64,000 bases of DNA from Aliishimia sp963721175 (GCA_963721175.1 CAVRIG010000026.1:490892-554891); one strand, 5' to 3'; counted from the first letter of the stretch, positions 8,342 through 18,372 are shown. Notes: generated by a model not told the origin, from the sequence alone. Numbers and translations: made by a program.

Positions 8342-9872
8342 TGCGGCGCCCCCAGGCATCGAAGGCCCCGAACAGGGCGAAGCTGCACAGCGTCAGCAGA
8401 AGCGACGCACTGGCGGCAGACTCGTTTCGGTAGGCCGCGAGCAGGTGCTCGATCTTCAGCGGCAACGTGGCGCGGTCCTGGTCGGCGAAAAGCGCGATGA
8501 CCCCCAAATCGCCCATCGAAAGCGCCGCACCCAGACCCAACGCGAACCCGAGCGGCCGGCGCAGGCGGGGTAGCAGCACGATCCGCCACAGCGTCCAGCC
8601 GCTCAGACCCAGAGACGCGGACAGCCGGCCATAGGTGGCGATCGCGTCCCGCAAGCTGGGAGCCAACACACGCAGCGCGAACGGCAGCGCGATGACCGCG
8701 TTCACCACTGCCGTGATCACCAGCGCGATCCGCGTCGGATCCGCGACGGGAAAGATCAGGATGAAGAGCCCCGTGCCGATCATCAGCGGCGATGTGGCGA
8801 GCCCCAGCAGCCCGACCGCCTCCGCCCCGCCGTGGCGCGCCACAAGTGCGGCCAGCGGCAACGACAGCGCGAAGAGCAGAGCAGCGCTGGCCATGGCCAC
8901 CAGGAACGACCGTCCCGTCGCCGCCCAGACGGACCCTGGCAGATCCAACAGCCCGGGCGCGCCCTGCCCCAGGATGCTCAACATCGGGGCCAGCAGAAAC
9001 AGCGCGCCCGCGCAGATCACCGGCATGTCCCAAACCGCCTGATCCCACCGTTGGTGCACCCGGTCGAGCCCCTGCCCGGGGTCGTGCTTCGGCAGCATCC
9101 GGAAGAGAACCAGGCAGGCGCTCAGCGCGACCGCCACCTGGATCAGCGACAACAGCGCCGCCCGCGCGAGGTCGAATTCGAACCGGAATGCCTGGTAGAT
9201 CGCAAGTTCGATCGTCGTCGCCCGTGGCCCGCCGCCCAGGATCAACGCGACCGCGAAGGATGTGAGGCAGAGCACGAACACGAGCCCCGCGGCACCGGGC
9301 AGAACGCGCCGCAGCATCGGCCATTCGAGATGCCGGAAGATCTCCCTCCCTGTCAGGCGCAACTGCACCGCCAGCCGGAAGTGCTCGGCCGGTATCTCCT
9401 GCCAACCCTGGAGGATGAACCGCGTCGCCAGGGGCAGGTTCAGGAACACATGCGCCAGGACCACGCCGTGAAAGCCGTAGATCGACACCGGCTCGAGCCC
9501 GAGACCCGCCAGCGCAAGGTTCACCCAGCCATTGCGCCCGAAGATCGACAGGAGCCCCATGACCGCCACGATGACTGGCAGCAGGAACGGGGCGCCCAGC
9601 AACGTGATGAGCAGACCCCTCCCCCGGAATGACCGCCGCGCCAGGGCCCGCGCGAGCGGCACGGCCAGCGCGACGGAGATGACGGCAGAGACCGCCGCCT
9701 GGCTGAGCGTGAACCGGATCGCGGCCCAGTCCGCGGACCCGAGTCCACGCCCCGCGTCGGCCCGCCAAAAAACGGCGCCAAGCGCCGCCAGGATCAGGGC
9801 CGCGACAAATGCCGCGGCCGCGAGTCCCGGCGCGCGGCTCGGGCCGTTCAGTTGGACAACGCGCCCAGCCAC
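8334..9872 (-). CDS. thiP: thiamine ABC transporter permease
   Basis: This 512-aa inner-membrane protein is built of two fused binding-protein-dependent permease domains, as in ThiP and FbpB. The first half contains LLGAPFLLPVIVAVMGLLSIFG and an EAA-like loop (WQEIPAEHFRLAVQLRLTG). The second has a parallel loop (SLRDAIATYGRLSASLGLSG). About a dozen hydrophobic helices are visible. The start overlaps the last 25 bases of thiB and the end overlaps thiQ, so the three genes are translationally coupled. Confidence 0.94.
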   Translation of the reverse strand: MAGRVVQLNGPSRAPGLAAAAFVAALILAALGAVFWRADAGRGLGSADWAAIRFTLSQAAVSAVISVALAVPLARALARRSFRGRGLLITLLGAPFLLPVIVAVMGLLSIFGRNGWVNLALAGLGLEPVSIYGFHGVVLAHVFLNLPLATRFILQGWQEIPAEHFRLAVQLRLTGREIFRHLEWPMLRRVLPGAAGLVFVLCLTSFAVALILGGGPRATTIELAIYQAFRFEFDLARAALLSLIQVAVALSACLVLFRMLPKHDPGQGLDRVHQRWDQAVWDMPVICAGALFLLAPMLSILGQGAPGLLDLPGSVWAATGRSFLVAMASAALLFALSLPLAALVARHGGAEAVGLLGLATSPLMIGTGLFILIFPVADPTRIALVITAVVNAVIALPFALRVLAPSLRDAIATYGRLSASLGLSGWTLWRIVLLPRLRRPLGFALGLGAALSMGDLGVIALFADQDRATLPLKIEHLLAAYRNESAASASLLLTLCSFALFGAFDAWGRRNA

Positions 9873-10835
9873 TCGCTCAGCGCCGTTTCCCTGATTTCAG
9901 CCGCCTCTTCGGCGGGCAGCAGCAGCGCCTTGCCCGGTTCGATCAGCGTGTCGAACCCCACCGGCAGGCCGCCCTCCGGCGTCACTGCCGGATACATCCA
10001 GTTGGTCGTGGGGATTGCGGACTGGAACGCGTCGGTGACCATGAATTGCAGGAATTGATCCGCCAGCTCCGGCTGATCGGACGCCGCGAGCTTGCCCGCG
10101 ACTTCGACCTGCAGGTAATGCCCCTCGTCGAACTTCGCCGCTTCCTTGCCGTCATCCTCCTCCGCGATGAGGTGATAGGCAGGGGAGGTCGTGTAGCTCA
10201 GCACCATGTCCGCCTCGCCATCGAGAAAGAGCCCGTAAGATTCGGACCAGCCCTTGGTCACGGTGAGAACGTTGTCGCTGAGACCTTCCCAGATCCGCGG
10301 GGCTTCGTCGCCATAGGCCGCCTTCACCCACATCAGCAGGCCCAAACCGGGGGTGGAGGATCGCGGATCCTGAATCACGACACTCAGGTCGCTCGCTGCC
10401 AGCTCTTCGAAGCTCGACGGCGCATCAGCGCCTGCGTCGTGAACAAATGCGAAATAGCCCCAGTCGTAGGGCACGAACAGCTCGTCCGACCACTCGACGG
10501 GCAAGTCGAACTCCGCCTCCACTACGTGCGGCGCGAAGAGCCCGGTCTCGGCGGCGGCATGGGTGAGGTTGGTGTCGAGGCCAAGCACCACATCGGCATC
10601 GGACCGTGCACCCTCCAGCCGCACCCGCGCCAACAGCGCCGCGCCGTCGCCCGCCGCCTGGAATTGCAGGTCGCAGCCGCAGGTTTCCTCGAACGCCTTC
10701 TCGACCACGGGGCCCGGGCCCCATTCGCTGACGAAGCTGTCATAGGTGTAGACGGTCAGCACCGGCGTATCGGCCACGGCTGCCGTGACCTCCGGTCATC
10801 GCCAGAAAGCTGACCGCGAGTGGTGCGTGTTTCAT
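9848..10835 (-). CDS. thiB: thiamine-binding periplasmic protein, frameshift in signal peptide
   Basis: The mature part (from DTPVLTVYTYDSFVSEWG) matches thiamine-binding proteins of the ThiB type, with YDWGYFAFVHD and the C-terminal TNWMYPAV. The natural start is the ATG at 10835 (MKHAPLAVSFLAMTG), 4-10 bases after GGAGAGAGA, but that frame diverges after the 15th codon. Deleting one base at about 10789-10793 (GGAGG to GGAG in the gene) yields MKHAPLAVSFLAMTG-VTAAVA-DTPVL, an ideal signal peptide with an AVA cleavage site. As sequenced, only a GTG at 10777 would open the mature frame, without a signal. The total is about 328 aa. Confidence 0.88.
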
Positions 10836-10883
10836 TTGTCTCTCTCCTTGTTCAGGCGAGAGGTCAGATATGGAGTGAGATCC

Positions 10884-10968
10884 AAACCTTCCCTCCGCCG
10901 GTTCTAACCGGTTCAGGTTCAACGGGTTCGCGAGATCGCATCTCAGCCGCAAGCGGCACCCCGAGGTG
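10884..10968 (-). promoter_or_regulatory. TPP riboswitch (THI element) upstream of thiBPQ
   Basis: Read on the minus strand, the segment contains GGGGTGCC, CTGAGATG, then GAACCCGTTGAACCTGAAC and AACCGGCGGAGGGAAGG. These are the invariant blocks of the thiamine pyrophosphate aptamer in the right order. ACCT at the 5' end pairs with AGGT at the 3' end to close P1. The thiB ribosome site follows about 40 bases later and I see no terminator hairpin between, so repression is probably by hiding the ribosome site. Confidence 0.95.
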
Positions 10969-11118
10969 ATCACAAGTTTAATCTTCCGGCCGGACGGTTG
11001 CAAGCATGCCCTTCCGCACCAAGGCGGACCGCGGCGTCCAAGGATAACGTTGACGGGCCATATTTCAGCCAGCTTCTGCCAATAAAACGCGCCAGAAGGA
11101 ATCATTGTCGAGGGTGAC

Positions 11119-11811
11119 ATGCCATCACGGGTTGCCGCGCTGGTTGATGGCGACAACATTTCGGCGGATCACAGCTCGGAGATCCTGTCGGTGGCAATGC
11201 GTTTCGGCCGCCTCGACATCACCCGTGTCTATGCCGACGCCTGCAGGTCGCCCAAATGGTCCACCGACTGCCGGTTTCGCCTTGTCCACGCGGGATGCGG
11301 CAAGAACGCGTCCGATATCCTGCTGGTCATCGATGCGATGGAAATTGCCCTGACCCAGGAAATCGAGGTTTTCGTCGTGGCGACCTCCGACAGCGATTTC
11401 ACCCATCTGGTCCGGCGGCTGCGCGAAATCGGTCGGAAGGTTATCGGTCTCGGCAAACAACAGACGACCACTGCCTTTCGTACGAACTGCACCGAGTTCC
11501 TGCAACTTTCTTGCGCCCGACCGGTTTCTTGCGCCCGACCGGCTGACATCGCACCGACCGAGGTTCTCGAACTCGACCGGCACATCCGCAAGATGATCGC
11601 TGTTCACAGCCAGAATGGGAAGGGAATGGCCCTGGCAAATCTCGCGCCGAAAATGCATGTGCAACACAGGGTTCGCATCAGTTCCTTCAAGGAGGGTTCG
11701 TGGCGCGCCTATCTGGAAGCACGGCCGTCCCTTTACGATCTCGATCCGCGCGGACCCAACGCCATGGTGCGATTCCTGCCGGACGGGTTCTCCTCCGGCG
11801 CCAGAGTCTGA
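11119..11811 (+). CDS. NYN-domain protein with C-terminal LOTUS/OST-HTH-like region
   Basis: The product is 230 aa. Residues 5-110 have the PIN-like NYN nuclease pattern: ALVDGDNISA at the first acidic site, KNASDILLVIDAME in the middle, and VFVVATSDSDFTHLVRRLRE for the later acidic pair. Such proteins are predicted or proven RNases acting on RNA. The C-terminal 75 residues (from VLELDRHIRKMIAV, with SFKEGSWRAYLEARPSLYDL) resemble a LOTUS/OST-HTH RNA-binding domain. The linker contains an exact 18-bp tandem duplication (listed separately). It stands alone between the thi operon (divergent) and aroC. Confidence 0.85.
   Translation: MPSRVAALVDGDNISADHSSEILSVAMRFGRLDITRVYADACRSPKWSTDCRFRLVHAGCGKNASDILLVIDAMEIALTQEIEVFVVATSDSDFTHLVRRLREIGRKVIGLGKQQTTTAFRTNCTEFLQLSCARPVSCARPADIAPTEVLELDRHIRKMIAVHSQNGKGMALANLAPKMHVQHRVRISSFKEGSWRAYLEARPSLYDLDPRGPNAMVRFLPDGFSSGARV
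11507..11542 (+). repeat. exact 18-bp tandem duplication inside the NYN gene
   Basis: The 18-base unit at 11507-11524 (TTTCTTGCGCCCGACCGG) is repeated without change at 11525-11542. It is in frame and encodes the repeated SCARPV/SCARPA in the interdomain linker. The lack of any mismatch suggests a recent slippage event. Confidence 0.97.
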
Positions 11812-12018
11812 AGACGTCGATATGACCGCGGACACGGCATGACCGGGGACACGGCGGGTCCGGCCGACACGAAGGCCGTCCCAAGCCACCCTCCGCGATT
11901 CCGGAACGCGGTCCTCGAGACGAGTCGCGCCATGCCATCCCATTTACGATCATGAGTTTACTTGGCTTCGGCCTTTCGGCCGCGTATCCCCGCATCAGGA
12001 CCGCGATCGGAGCCCGCC

Positions 12019-13122
12019 ATGAGCCTCAACACGTTCGGACATCTCTTCCGCGTCACCACCTGGGGCGAAAGCCACGGGCCGGCGTTGGGAGCGACCGTCG
12101 ACGGCTGTCCGCCGGGCGTGTTCGTAGACGAAGCGATGATCCAGTACTGGCTCGACCGGCGCAAACCTGGGCAAAACAAGTACACGACGCAGCGGCGCGA
12201 GGCCGATGAGGTGCGGATCCTGTCGGGCGTCTTCGAGGGTCAGACGACCGGCACACCGGTGCAGTTGATGATCGAGAACACCGACCAGCGGTCCAAGGAC
12301 TATTCCGACATCATGGACAAGTTCCGGCCCGGTCACGCCGACATCACCTACTGGCAGAAATACGGCATCCGCGACTATCGCGGCGGCGGGCGGTCGTCCG
12401 CACGGGAGACGGCGGCACGGGTGGCTGCCGGTGGGCTGGCGCGGGAGGCGATCCGGGCGCTGGCGCCGGAGTTGCGGATTACCGGCTACATGGTGCAGAT
12501 GGGCGAGCATGCGATCGACCGGGAGCAATTCGACTGGGACGAGATCGATCGCAACCCGTTCTGGACGCCGGATGCGCAGGCGGCGGAGACCTGGGCCGAT
12601 TACCTCGACGGGCTGCGCAAGTCCGGCTCCTCCGTGGGCGCAATCATCGAGGTGACCGCGCGCGGCGTGCCGCCCGGGCTGGGTGCGCCGGTCTACGGCA
12701 AGCTCGACACCGATCTTGCCGCCGCGATGATGTCGATCAACGCGGTCAAGGGTGTGGAGATCGGGGAAGGCATGTCCGCGGCGATGCTGACCGGAGAGGG
12801 AAACGCGGACGAGATCTTCATGGGCGATGACGGCAAGCCGGTCTTCAGCTCGAACCATGCGGGCGGGATCCTGGGCGGCATCTCCACCGGGCAGGACGTC
12901 GTCGTGCGGTTTGCCGTCAAGCCGACGTCGTCGATACTCAAACCGCGCCGCACGATCACCAAGTCCGGCGAGGCAACGGAAATCGTGACCAAGGGGCGCC
13001 ACGACCCCTGCGTGGGCATCCGCGCGGTTCCGGTGGGCGAGGCGATGATGGCCTGCGTGATCCTCGACCACATGCTCCTGCACCGCGGACAGCTGGGACA
13101 GAATCGCGGCACCATAGGCTGA
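12019..13122 (+). CDS. aroC: chorismate synthase
   Basis: This 367-aa protein catalyses the last shikimate-pathway step, EPSP to chorismate, using reduced FMN. The signature GESHGPALGATVDGCPPG is at residues 16-33. YRGGGRSSARETAARVAAGG and the late GGISTGQDVVVRFAVKPTSS are also intact. The start at 12019 has GGAG eight bases upstream, and the family always begins here (MSLNTFGHLFRVTTWG); the open frame extends 19 codons further upstream without likeness. It is monocistronic. Confidence 0.98.
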   Translation: MSLNTFGHLFRVTTWGESHGPALGATVDGCPPGVFVDEAMIQYWLDRRKPGQNKYTTQRREADEVRILSGVFEGQTTGTPVQLMIENTDQRSKDYSDIMDKFRPGHADITYWQKYGIRDYRGGGRSSARETAARVAAGGLAREAIRALAPELRITGYMVQMGEHAIDREQFDWDEIDRNPFWTPDAQAAETWADYLDGLRKSGSSVGAIIEVTARGVPPGLGAPVYGKLDTDLAAAMMSINAVKGVEIGEGMSAAMLTGEGNADEIFMGDDGKPVFSSNHAGGILGGISTGQDVVVRFAVKPTSSILKPRRTITKSGEATEIVTKGRHDPCVGIRAVPVGEAMMACVILDHMLLHRGQLGQNRGTIG

Positions 13123-13312
13123 TTGCCGGCGCTTCACGGAAGCGAAGCGCAATGCATCTCACCGCCCTCTTGCTGATAGCTGCGGGGCTTTGCCACTGCC
13201 ACGGTCTCCGAAAAGGCGACCGAAGCCGCGTGGCACTCATCCATGGTCGCCACCCTCCTGACAGTGTCGCAACCTCTTGCGGCTGCTCCGGATTCGGCGC
13301 ATTTGTCCTCGA

Positions 13313-14254
13313 ATGGCCGCGCCGTCGACATCCAACAACATGCCTCTGGCCATCGGTCTCAAGATCACGGCGGTCTTCCTCTTCACCTGCATGGCGGCGA
13401 TGATCAAGGCCGCAACGCAACATGTGCCGCCGGGCGAGGCGGTGTTCTTCCGGTCCCTGTTCGCGATCCCGGTCATCACGCTCTGGATCTGGCAACGCGG
13501 CCAGTTGCGCGAAGGGCTGATCCCGAAAAACCTGATGGGACACGTCTGGCGCGGACTGTTCGGGACGACCGCGATGGCTCTGACATTCGCGGCGCTGGGA
13601 ATGCTGCCGCTGCCAGAGGTCACGGCGATCGGCTACGCAACGCCGATCTTCACGGTGATCCTGGCCGCGATGCTGCTGGGAGAACAGATCCGGATCGTGC
13701 GGATTTCCGCCGTGGCGATGGGGCTGATCGGGGTCATGATCGTGATGTGGCCGCGGCTGTCGACGTCGGACATGTCGGACGCCGCGACATTAGGCGCCGT
13801 CATGGTGCTGGCGGCCTCCATCCTGCGCGCGCTGGTCCAGATCCATATCCGGCAACTGGTCCAGACCGAACACACCGCGGCGATCGTCTTCTGGTTCTCG
13901 ACCACGGCCGCGACGCTGTCGCTGCTGACAATCCCGTTCGGCTGGGTCTGGCCGGAGCCCTGGGCGCTGGCCCTGTTGATCTGCGCGGGGCTGATCGGCG
14001 GCGCGGCGCAGATCCTCGTGACCTCCTCCTACCGTTTCGGCGCGGCGTCGATGCTGGCGCCGTTCGACTATTCCTCGATGATCTTCGCGGTGGTGATCGG
14101 ATGGGTCGTGTTTTCGGAACTGCCGACAACGGTCATGCTGGTGGGGTCTGCGCTGGTCATCGCGGGCGGTGCGCTCATCATCTGGCGCGAACGCCAGTTG
14201 GGTCTGAAGGGCGGCCGCGCCCGCGCCCGGTCCGTGACCGACCCCAAAGCCTGA
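13313..14254 (+). CDS. DMT/EamA-family transporter
   Basis: This inner-membrane protein of about 313 aa has ten hydrophobic helices in two EamA repeats. The first repeat has EAVFFRSLFAIPVITLWIW and ends with GYATPIFTVILAAMLLGEQI; the second ends with SYRFGAASMLAPFDYSSMIF and VVFSELPTTVMLVGSALVIA. GYATPIFT/LGE in each half is the family pattern. No clear ribosome site fixes the start; a Met at 13340 (MPLAIGLKITAV) immediately before the first helix is also possible. The substrate is unknown; relatives export metabolites or amino acids. Confidence 0.88.
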   Translation: MAAPSTSNNMPLAIGLKITAVFLFTCMAAMIKAATQHVPPGEAVFFRSLFAIPVITLWIWQRGQLREGLIPKNLMGHVWRGLFGTTAMALTFAALGMLPLPEVTAIGYATPIFTVILAAMLLGEQIRIVRISAVAMGLIGVMIVMWPRLSTSDMSDAATLGAVMVLAASILRALVQIHIRQLVQTEHTAAIVFWFSTTAATLSLLTIPFGWVWPEPWALALLICAGLIGGAAQILVTSSYRFGAASMLAPFDYSSMIFAVVIGWVVFSELPTTVMLVGSALVIAGGALIIWRERQLGLKGGRARARSVTDPKA

Positions 14255-14337
14255 CAACTTCCCGTTGACCGCACAAATACCCTTGCTAGGCTCGGGTCAT
14301 CGCGGAAGACCTCCGCGACTTACTTGGGAGGAAAATC

Positions 14338-15282
14338 ATGACACTTACCCGTTTTGCGGCTCTCGCGGGAGCGGCCGCCGTTTTCGCGACCGGAGCCTTT
14401 GCCCAATGCAACCCGTCCAAATTCGGGGCCGAAGACACGATCGGAGCGGCGAACCTGGTCACTCCCGAACGTATCCTGGCAGCGACCCAGCTTGTCAAGC
14501 AGGGCAAGGCGCATCCGCTCGGCATTACCATCGATGCCGAGACACCTGCCTTCCCGCCCCGCTCGCTGAGCCTTCAGGTCGTGCAGCCCAACCAACAGGG
14601 CGGGGTGAAGCTGACCGGGTTCGGATACGAAGCCAATTACAATGACGACATCATCCAGACCTGGATCGGCATCGGTTCCCAAATCGACGGGCTGGGGCAT
14701 CTGGGCGAAGGCGGGCTTTACTACAATTGCCTGGATGAAAAGGAGATCTCGGCCATTACCGGGCTGACCAAGCTTGGCACCCATGCGGTGCCTCCGCTGG
14801 TCGGACGCGGGGTGATCGTAGACATGGCGTCGCATTTCGGCGTCGACACGATGGAGGCGGGCCAGCATTTCGGGTCCGAGGAAATCCAGGCCGCGGCCGA
14901 AGCGCAGGGCGTCACCTTCAGCGAGGGCGACATCATCCTGTTCCACACCGGCTGGACCGACGGCATGTTCGAAAGCGATCCGCCGGCCTGGGGTTCGGGA
15001 GAGCCGGGTCTGTCGAACGAAGGAGCGGTGTATCTCGCCGGTCTCAACCCCATGGCCGTGGGCGCGGATACCTGGGGCCTCGATGCCGTGCCGCCGGCAG
15101 ATGGCGACAAAGTGTTCTACGGCCATGTGACGTTCCTCAAGGAAAACGGAATCTACATCCTTGAGACGATGGACACGGGCCCGCTGGTCGATGCGGGCGT
15201 GCAGGAGTTCATGTTCGTGCTCGGACAGCCACGTATCCGGGGCACCGTGCAGGCGATGATCAATCCGATCGCGCTCTACTGA
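14338..15282 (+). CDS. secreted cyclase-family (kynurenine formamidase-like) protein
   Basis: This 314-aa protein is preceded by GGGAGG seven bases before the ATG. A clear signal peptide (MTLTRFAALAGAAAVFATG, cleaved after AFA) exports it. The body matches the metal-dependent cyclase family, with SQIDGLGHLG replacing the usual HSGTHIDAPAHF metal motif. The central GVIVDMASHFG and SEGDIILFHTGWTDG, and the late ETMDTGPLVDAG, are also typical. The altered metal motif is, to my knowledge, characteristic of a larger exported subgroup whose substrate is not established. Confidence 0.85.
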   Translation: MTLTRFAALAGAAAVFATGAFAQCNPSKFGAEDTIGAANLVTPERILAATQLVKQGKAHPLGITIDAETPAFPPRSLSLQVVQPNQQGGVKLTGFGYEANYNDDIIQTWIGIGSQIDGLGHLGEGGLYYNCLDEKEISAITGLTKLGTHAVPPLVGRGVIVDMASHFGVDTMEAGQHFGSEEIQAAAEAQGVTFSEGDIILFHTGWTDGMFESDPPAWGSGEPGLSNEGAVYLAGLNPMAVGADTWGLDAVPPADGDKVFYGHVTFLKENGIYILETMDTGPLVDAGVQEFMFVLGQPRIRGTVQAMINPIALY

Positions 15283-15284
15283 AC

Positions 15285-15314
15285 AAAAAATGGAGCCCCG
15301 CAACGCGGAGCTCC
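15285..15314 (-). terminator. Rho-independent terminator of phoD
   Basis: On the minus strand, a stem of GGAGC/GCTCC extended by CCGC/GCGG (15314-15292) is followed immediately by TTTTTTGTTC. It lies 23 bases past the phoD stop. The + strand gene ending at 15282 has no T-run after the hairpin. Confidence 0.75.
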
Positions 15315-15336
15315 ACTCCCACCACCTACCGAAAAC

Positions 15337-16895
15337 TCAGATCGTCGCGCCTTGGGGGTCGAGCGTGACGGAAAACAATTCCTGATCCGCCCGATCCATC
15401 AGGCGCACAGTCATTTGCTGCGTTGCAGCATCGATATCCACAAGTCCGAAGAATTGCAAGCCTTCCGATGGCGGCAGGTTCGCGCCCTGTTCCTCCGTAG
15501 GTGCCTTCACGTATTTGACGTCCGGCCCGAACGTGGCGTCGAGCGCGTTCGGACCGAAGGTGCCGGCATGGAGCGGTCCGGAGACAAATTCCCAGAACGG
15601 ATTGAAATCGCTGAACTGCGCCTTGTTCGGGTCGTAGTAGTGCGCGGCGGTGTAATGCACGTCCGCCGTGAACCAGACCGTGTTCTTGACTCCGGCCGTC
15701 TTGATGAAGCGCAGCAGGTCCGCGATCTCCAACTCGCGCCCCTTGGCCGCGCCATCGTCCGCGTTTGATATGGCTTCGAACCGGGTCTCGCCGTCGCGGA
15801 CCACCAGGCCGATCGGCATGTCGCAGGCGATGACTTTCCAGGTCGCCTGCGAATTGGCCAGTTCCCGCTTCAGCCATGCGATCTGTTCAGGTCCGAGAAT
15901 GCGGGTGGCGTCGGACATCTCGGCCTGCACGTTGTCGCTGTTGGGTCCGCGGTAGGACCGCAGATCGAGGAAGAAAACGTCGAGCATCGGCCCGTAGGCG
16001 ATCTTGCGGTAGACGCGGCCCGGCTCGAATGGCGTGATCCGCAGCGGCGTCATCTCGTGGAACGCGCGGGACGCGCGGGATTGCAGCACGTGAACGGATT
16101 TCTCGGAATAACGTTCGTCGGACATCAGGTCCTTGGAGTCCGACCAGTTGTTGACCACCTCGTGGTCGTCCCACTGAAAGAAGGTCGGCGCCACGGCGTT
16201 CATCGCCTGCACATGCGCGTCCATCATGTTGTATTTCCACTGGTCGCGGAACTCCTGCAGCGATTCCGCCACCTTGCGTTTCGAGTTCGATCAGCGTGGT
16301 GTTCTTCCAGATGACCGCGCCGTCCTTCTCCACCACGTCCAGCATCGGTCCATCGGCATAAATCGTGTCGCCGGAGTGGATGAAGAAATCGGGCGCGTGC
16401 TTGAGCCATCGTGGCATAGGTCAGCATCCCGTCGTCGTCGATGCCCCAGCCCTGGCCGGCCGTGTCGCCGGACCACGCGAAGCGGATATCCCGGCGCGCT
16501 GTCGGTGCAGTGCGGAACCGGCCGACGATCGGCTCCGACGTGGCGTTGATGTCCGACAGGTCGTGCGCCGTGAAACGGTAGAAGATGTCCTGGTCCGCCG
16601 GCAGCCCGGTCACCAGACGCTTGATCGCCATGTCCGATTCCGGGATCGCATCCATGGCCGTCAGGGAACGCGCGTCGGCGAAGCTCTCGGTCGTGGCGAC
16701 CTCCATCATCACCCGCGCGGGCCGGTCCGTGCGCGTCCAGATCATGCCCGACGACATGTCGACATCACCGGACTGCACACCGTGGGTGAAGACGGGGCGC
16801 GAGCCTGCACGGCTGACCGCGGGCATGGCCAGCACCAGAGACGATGCTGCGGTGGTCCGCAAGAAGCTGCGGCGGGACTGCAGGAGATTTGGCAT
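15337..16895 (-). CDS. phoD: PhoD-family alkaline phosphatase, two frameshifts
   Basis: This is an exported metallophosphoesterase of about 519 aa once two shifts are healed. The N-terminus has a Tat signal (SRRSFLRTTAASSLVLAMP). The PhoD N-domain has FTHGVQSGDVDMSSGMIWTR. The catalytic domain is spread over three frames: RFAWSGDTAGQGWG to MLTYATM; then LKHAPDFFIHSGDTIYADG; then VAESLQEFRDQWKYN through WDDHEVVNNW and FTADVHYTAAHYYDP. One surplus base near 16409 and one indel near 16278-16285 explain both breaks. All metal-site motifs survive, so I read it as one gene rather than a true pseudogene. Confidence 0.85.
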
Positions 16896-17000
16896 GAGGC
16901 TATTCCCTGGAAAGCTGAGCTATGCCAGATGGCTACTTGCGCCGCGTGACAGGTGCTTCACAACAATGCAACGTTTGCGCGAATGTTTTGTAACAGGCGG

Positions 17001-18371
17001 TCAGCCGTCGATCTGACGGATGTCGTCCAGCACCAGTCCGCGCGGATCCTCCGAGTGGGCGACGATCCTCCCGGTTTCCGGCCGCGCCAGCGCCGGGCCG
17101 GCCAGCGACCGGATGTCGACGACCGGCAGTCCGGCGCTGCGCAGATCGGCCGCAAGCTCCGGACGCAGCGGATTCACGCAGATGCCGCGATCCGTCACCA
17201 CGACGTCGATATGTAGCCCCGGGGTGGTGATGCAGCGCACGCGGTCGACGATCCGCGCGACCCCCTTGCTATGGACCGGGACCACTACGATGGCGAGTGC
17301 GGCGCCTTCGGCGGTGTCGAGGTGACCTCCGGACCCGCCGATGATCCGCCCGTCGCTGGTGGTGGTCACGTTCACGTTGAACTGCGTATCCACTTCCGCG
17401 GCCCCCAGGATCATCACGTCCAGCTGCCGCGCGATGCTGTCGGGACGATCGGGATCGGCATATTCCGCGGCCGACATCGCGTGGTGCCAGGGATCGCTGG
17501 CATAGGACCGGACGGCAGCCAGATCGAACGCCTGCACGTCCATGATGCGGCGGAAGAGACCGGAGCGCACCATCTCCACATGCGCGGCCGTGATTCCGCC
17601 GGCGGTGAAGTCTCCGGTGATGCTGGCTGCCCGCATCTCCGGCGCCAACGCGCGCGCCACCTGCAGGGAGACGCCGCCCGCACCGGTCTGGAACCGGAAG
17701 CCGTCGCGCAGATACCCCGCAGCGCGGATGACAGCGGCGGCCCGGGATGCCATCGCGCGGCCCGCATCCGATACCTGCCGCGCTGTCGTCCCGCTTTCGA
17801 TCCGGGCAGCGTCGCCGATGCTATCGACCGTGACGATGCCGTCGACTTGGCTGGAAGGGATGCAGACACGGGACAACCGCTCCTCGACATGCGGCGTCAG
17901 CGCCAGAACATGTCTCGCGTGGACCGCATCGACCATCGCATAGCCGAGCGGCCCGCAAGCCCAGGGTCCGACCGCCCCGCCGAGATTGCCCGCAGCATCC
18001 ACCGCCGGGGCTGCGATGACAGCCAGATCGGGCGTGCCGTCCGATGCGACGATGCGCGCGCGGCCGCCATGGGTAGTGAGGCGCACGGCGTTCGCCAGTC
18101 CCCCGGAACTGATGAAATCCGCAAGCGGGCCGTTCATGTAGGCGGTGGTGATCCGCGTCACCGTCCCGTCCTGCAGAAACGGGATCAGTCGGCCGTGACA
18201 GGGAAAGAGCGACGAGGCCGCGAGATGCAGATCCCCGAGACCGGCAGTGCGGCAGGCCGCCAAGGCCTGTTCCATGACCGTGTCACCGTTCCGCAGATGA
18301 TGGTGGAACGAGATCGTGCCACCGGATCGCAGCCCGGACGCCTCGATTTTTCCTGTCAGAACCGCATTCAC
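17001..18371 (-). CDS. citF: citrate lyase alpha subunit (CitF-like), orphan
   Basis: This 456-aa protein matches citrate lyase alpha/citrate CoA-transferase. It has ISFHHHLRNGD near the start, AAPAVDAAGNLGGAVGP in the middle, FQTGAGGVSLQVARAL, and FNVNVTTTSDGRIIGGSGGH towards the end. CitF normally transfers the acyl-carrier thioester onto citrate with CitE and CitD, but no citE, citD or citC/G/X gene lies nearby. It starts with GTG at 18371, one base after the NTF2-like gene's stop, in an operon with an aminotransferase. A CoA-transferase role on another acid is therefore possible. It is shorter at the N-terminus than the roughly 510 aa classical form. Confidence 0.8.
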   Translation of the reverse strand: MNAVLTGKIEASGLRSGGTISFHHHLRNGDTVMEQALAACRTAGLGDLHLAASSLFPCHGRLIPFLQDGTVTRITTAYMNGPLADFISSGGLANAVRLTTHGGRARIVASDGTPDLAVIAAPAVDAAGNLGGAVGPWACGPLGYAMVDAVHARHVLALTPHVEERLSRVCIPSSQVDGIVTVDSIGDAARIESGTTARQVSDAGRAMASRAAAVIRAAGYLRDGFRFQTGAGGVSLQVARALAPEMRAASITGDFTAGGITAAHVEMVRSGLFRRIMDVQAFDLAAVRSYASDPWHHAMSAAEYADPDRPDSIARQLDVMILGAAEVDTQFNVNVTTTSDGRIIGGSGGHLDTAEGAALAIVVVPVHSKGVARIVDRVRCITTPGLHIDVVVTDRGICVNPLRPELAADLRSAGLPVVDIRSLAGPALARPETGRIVAHSEDPRGLVLDDIRQIDG

Positions 18372-18372
18372 G

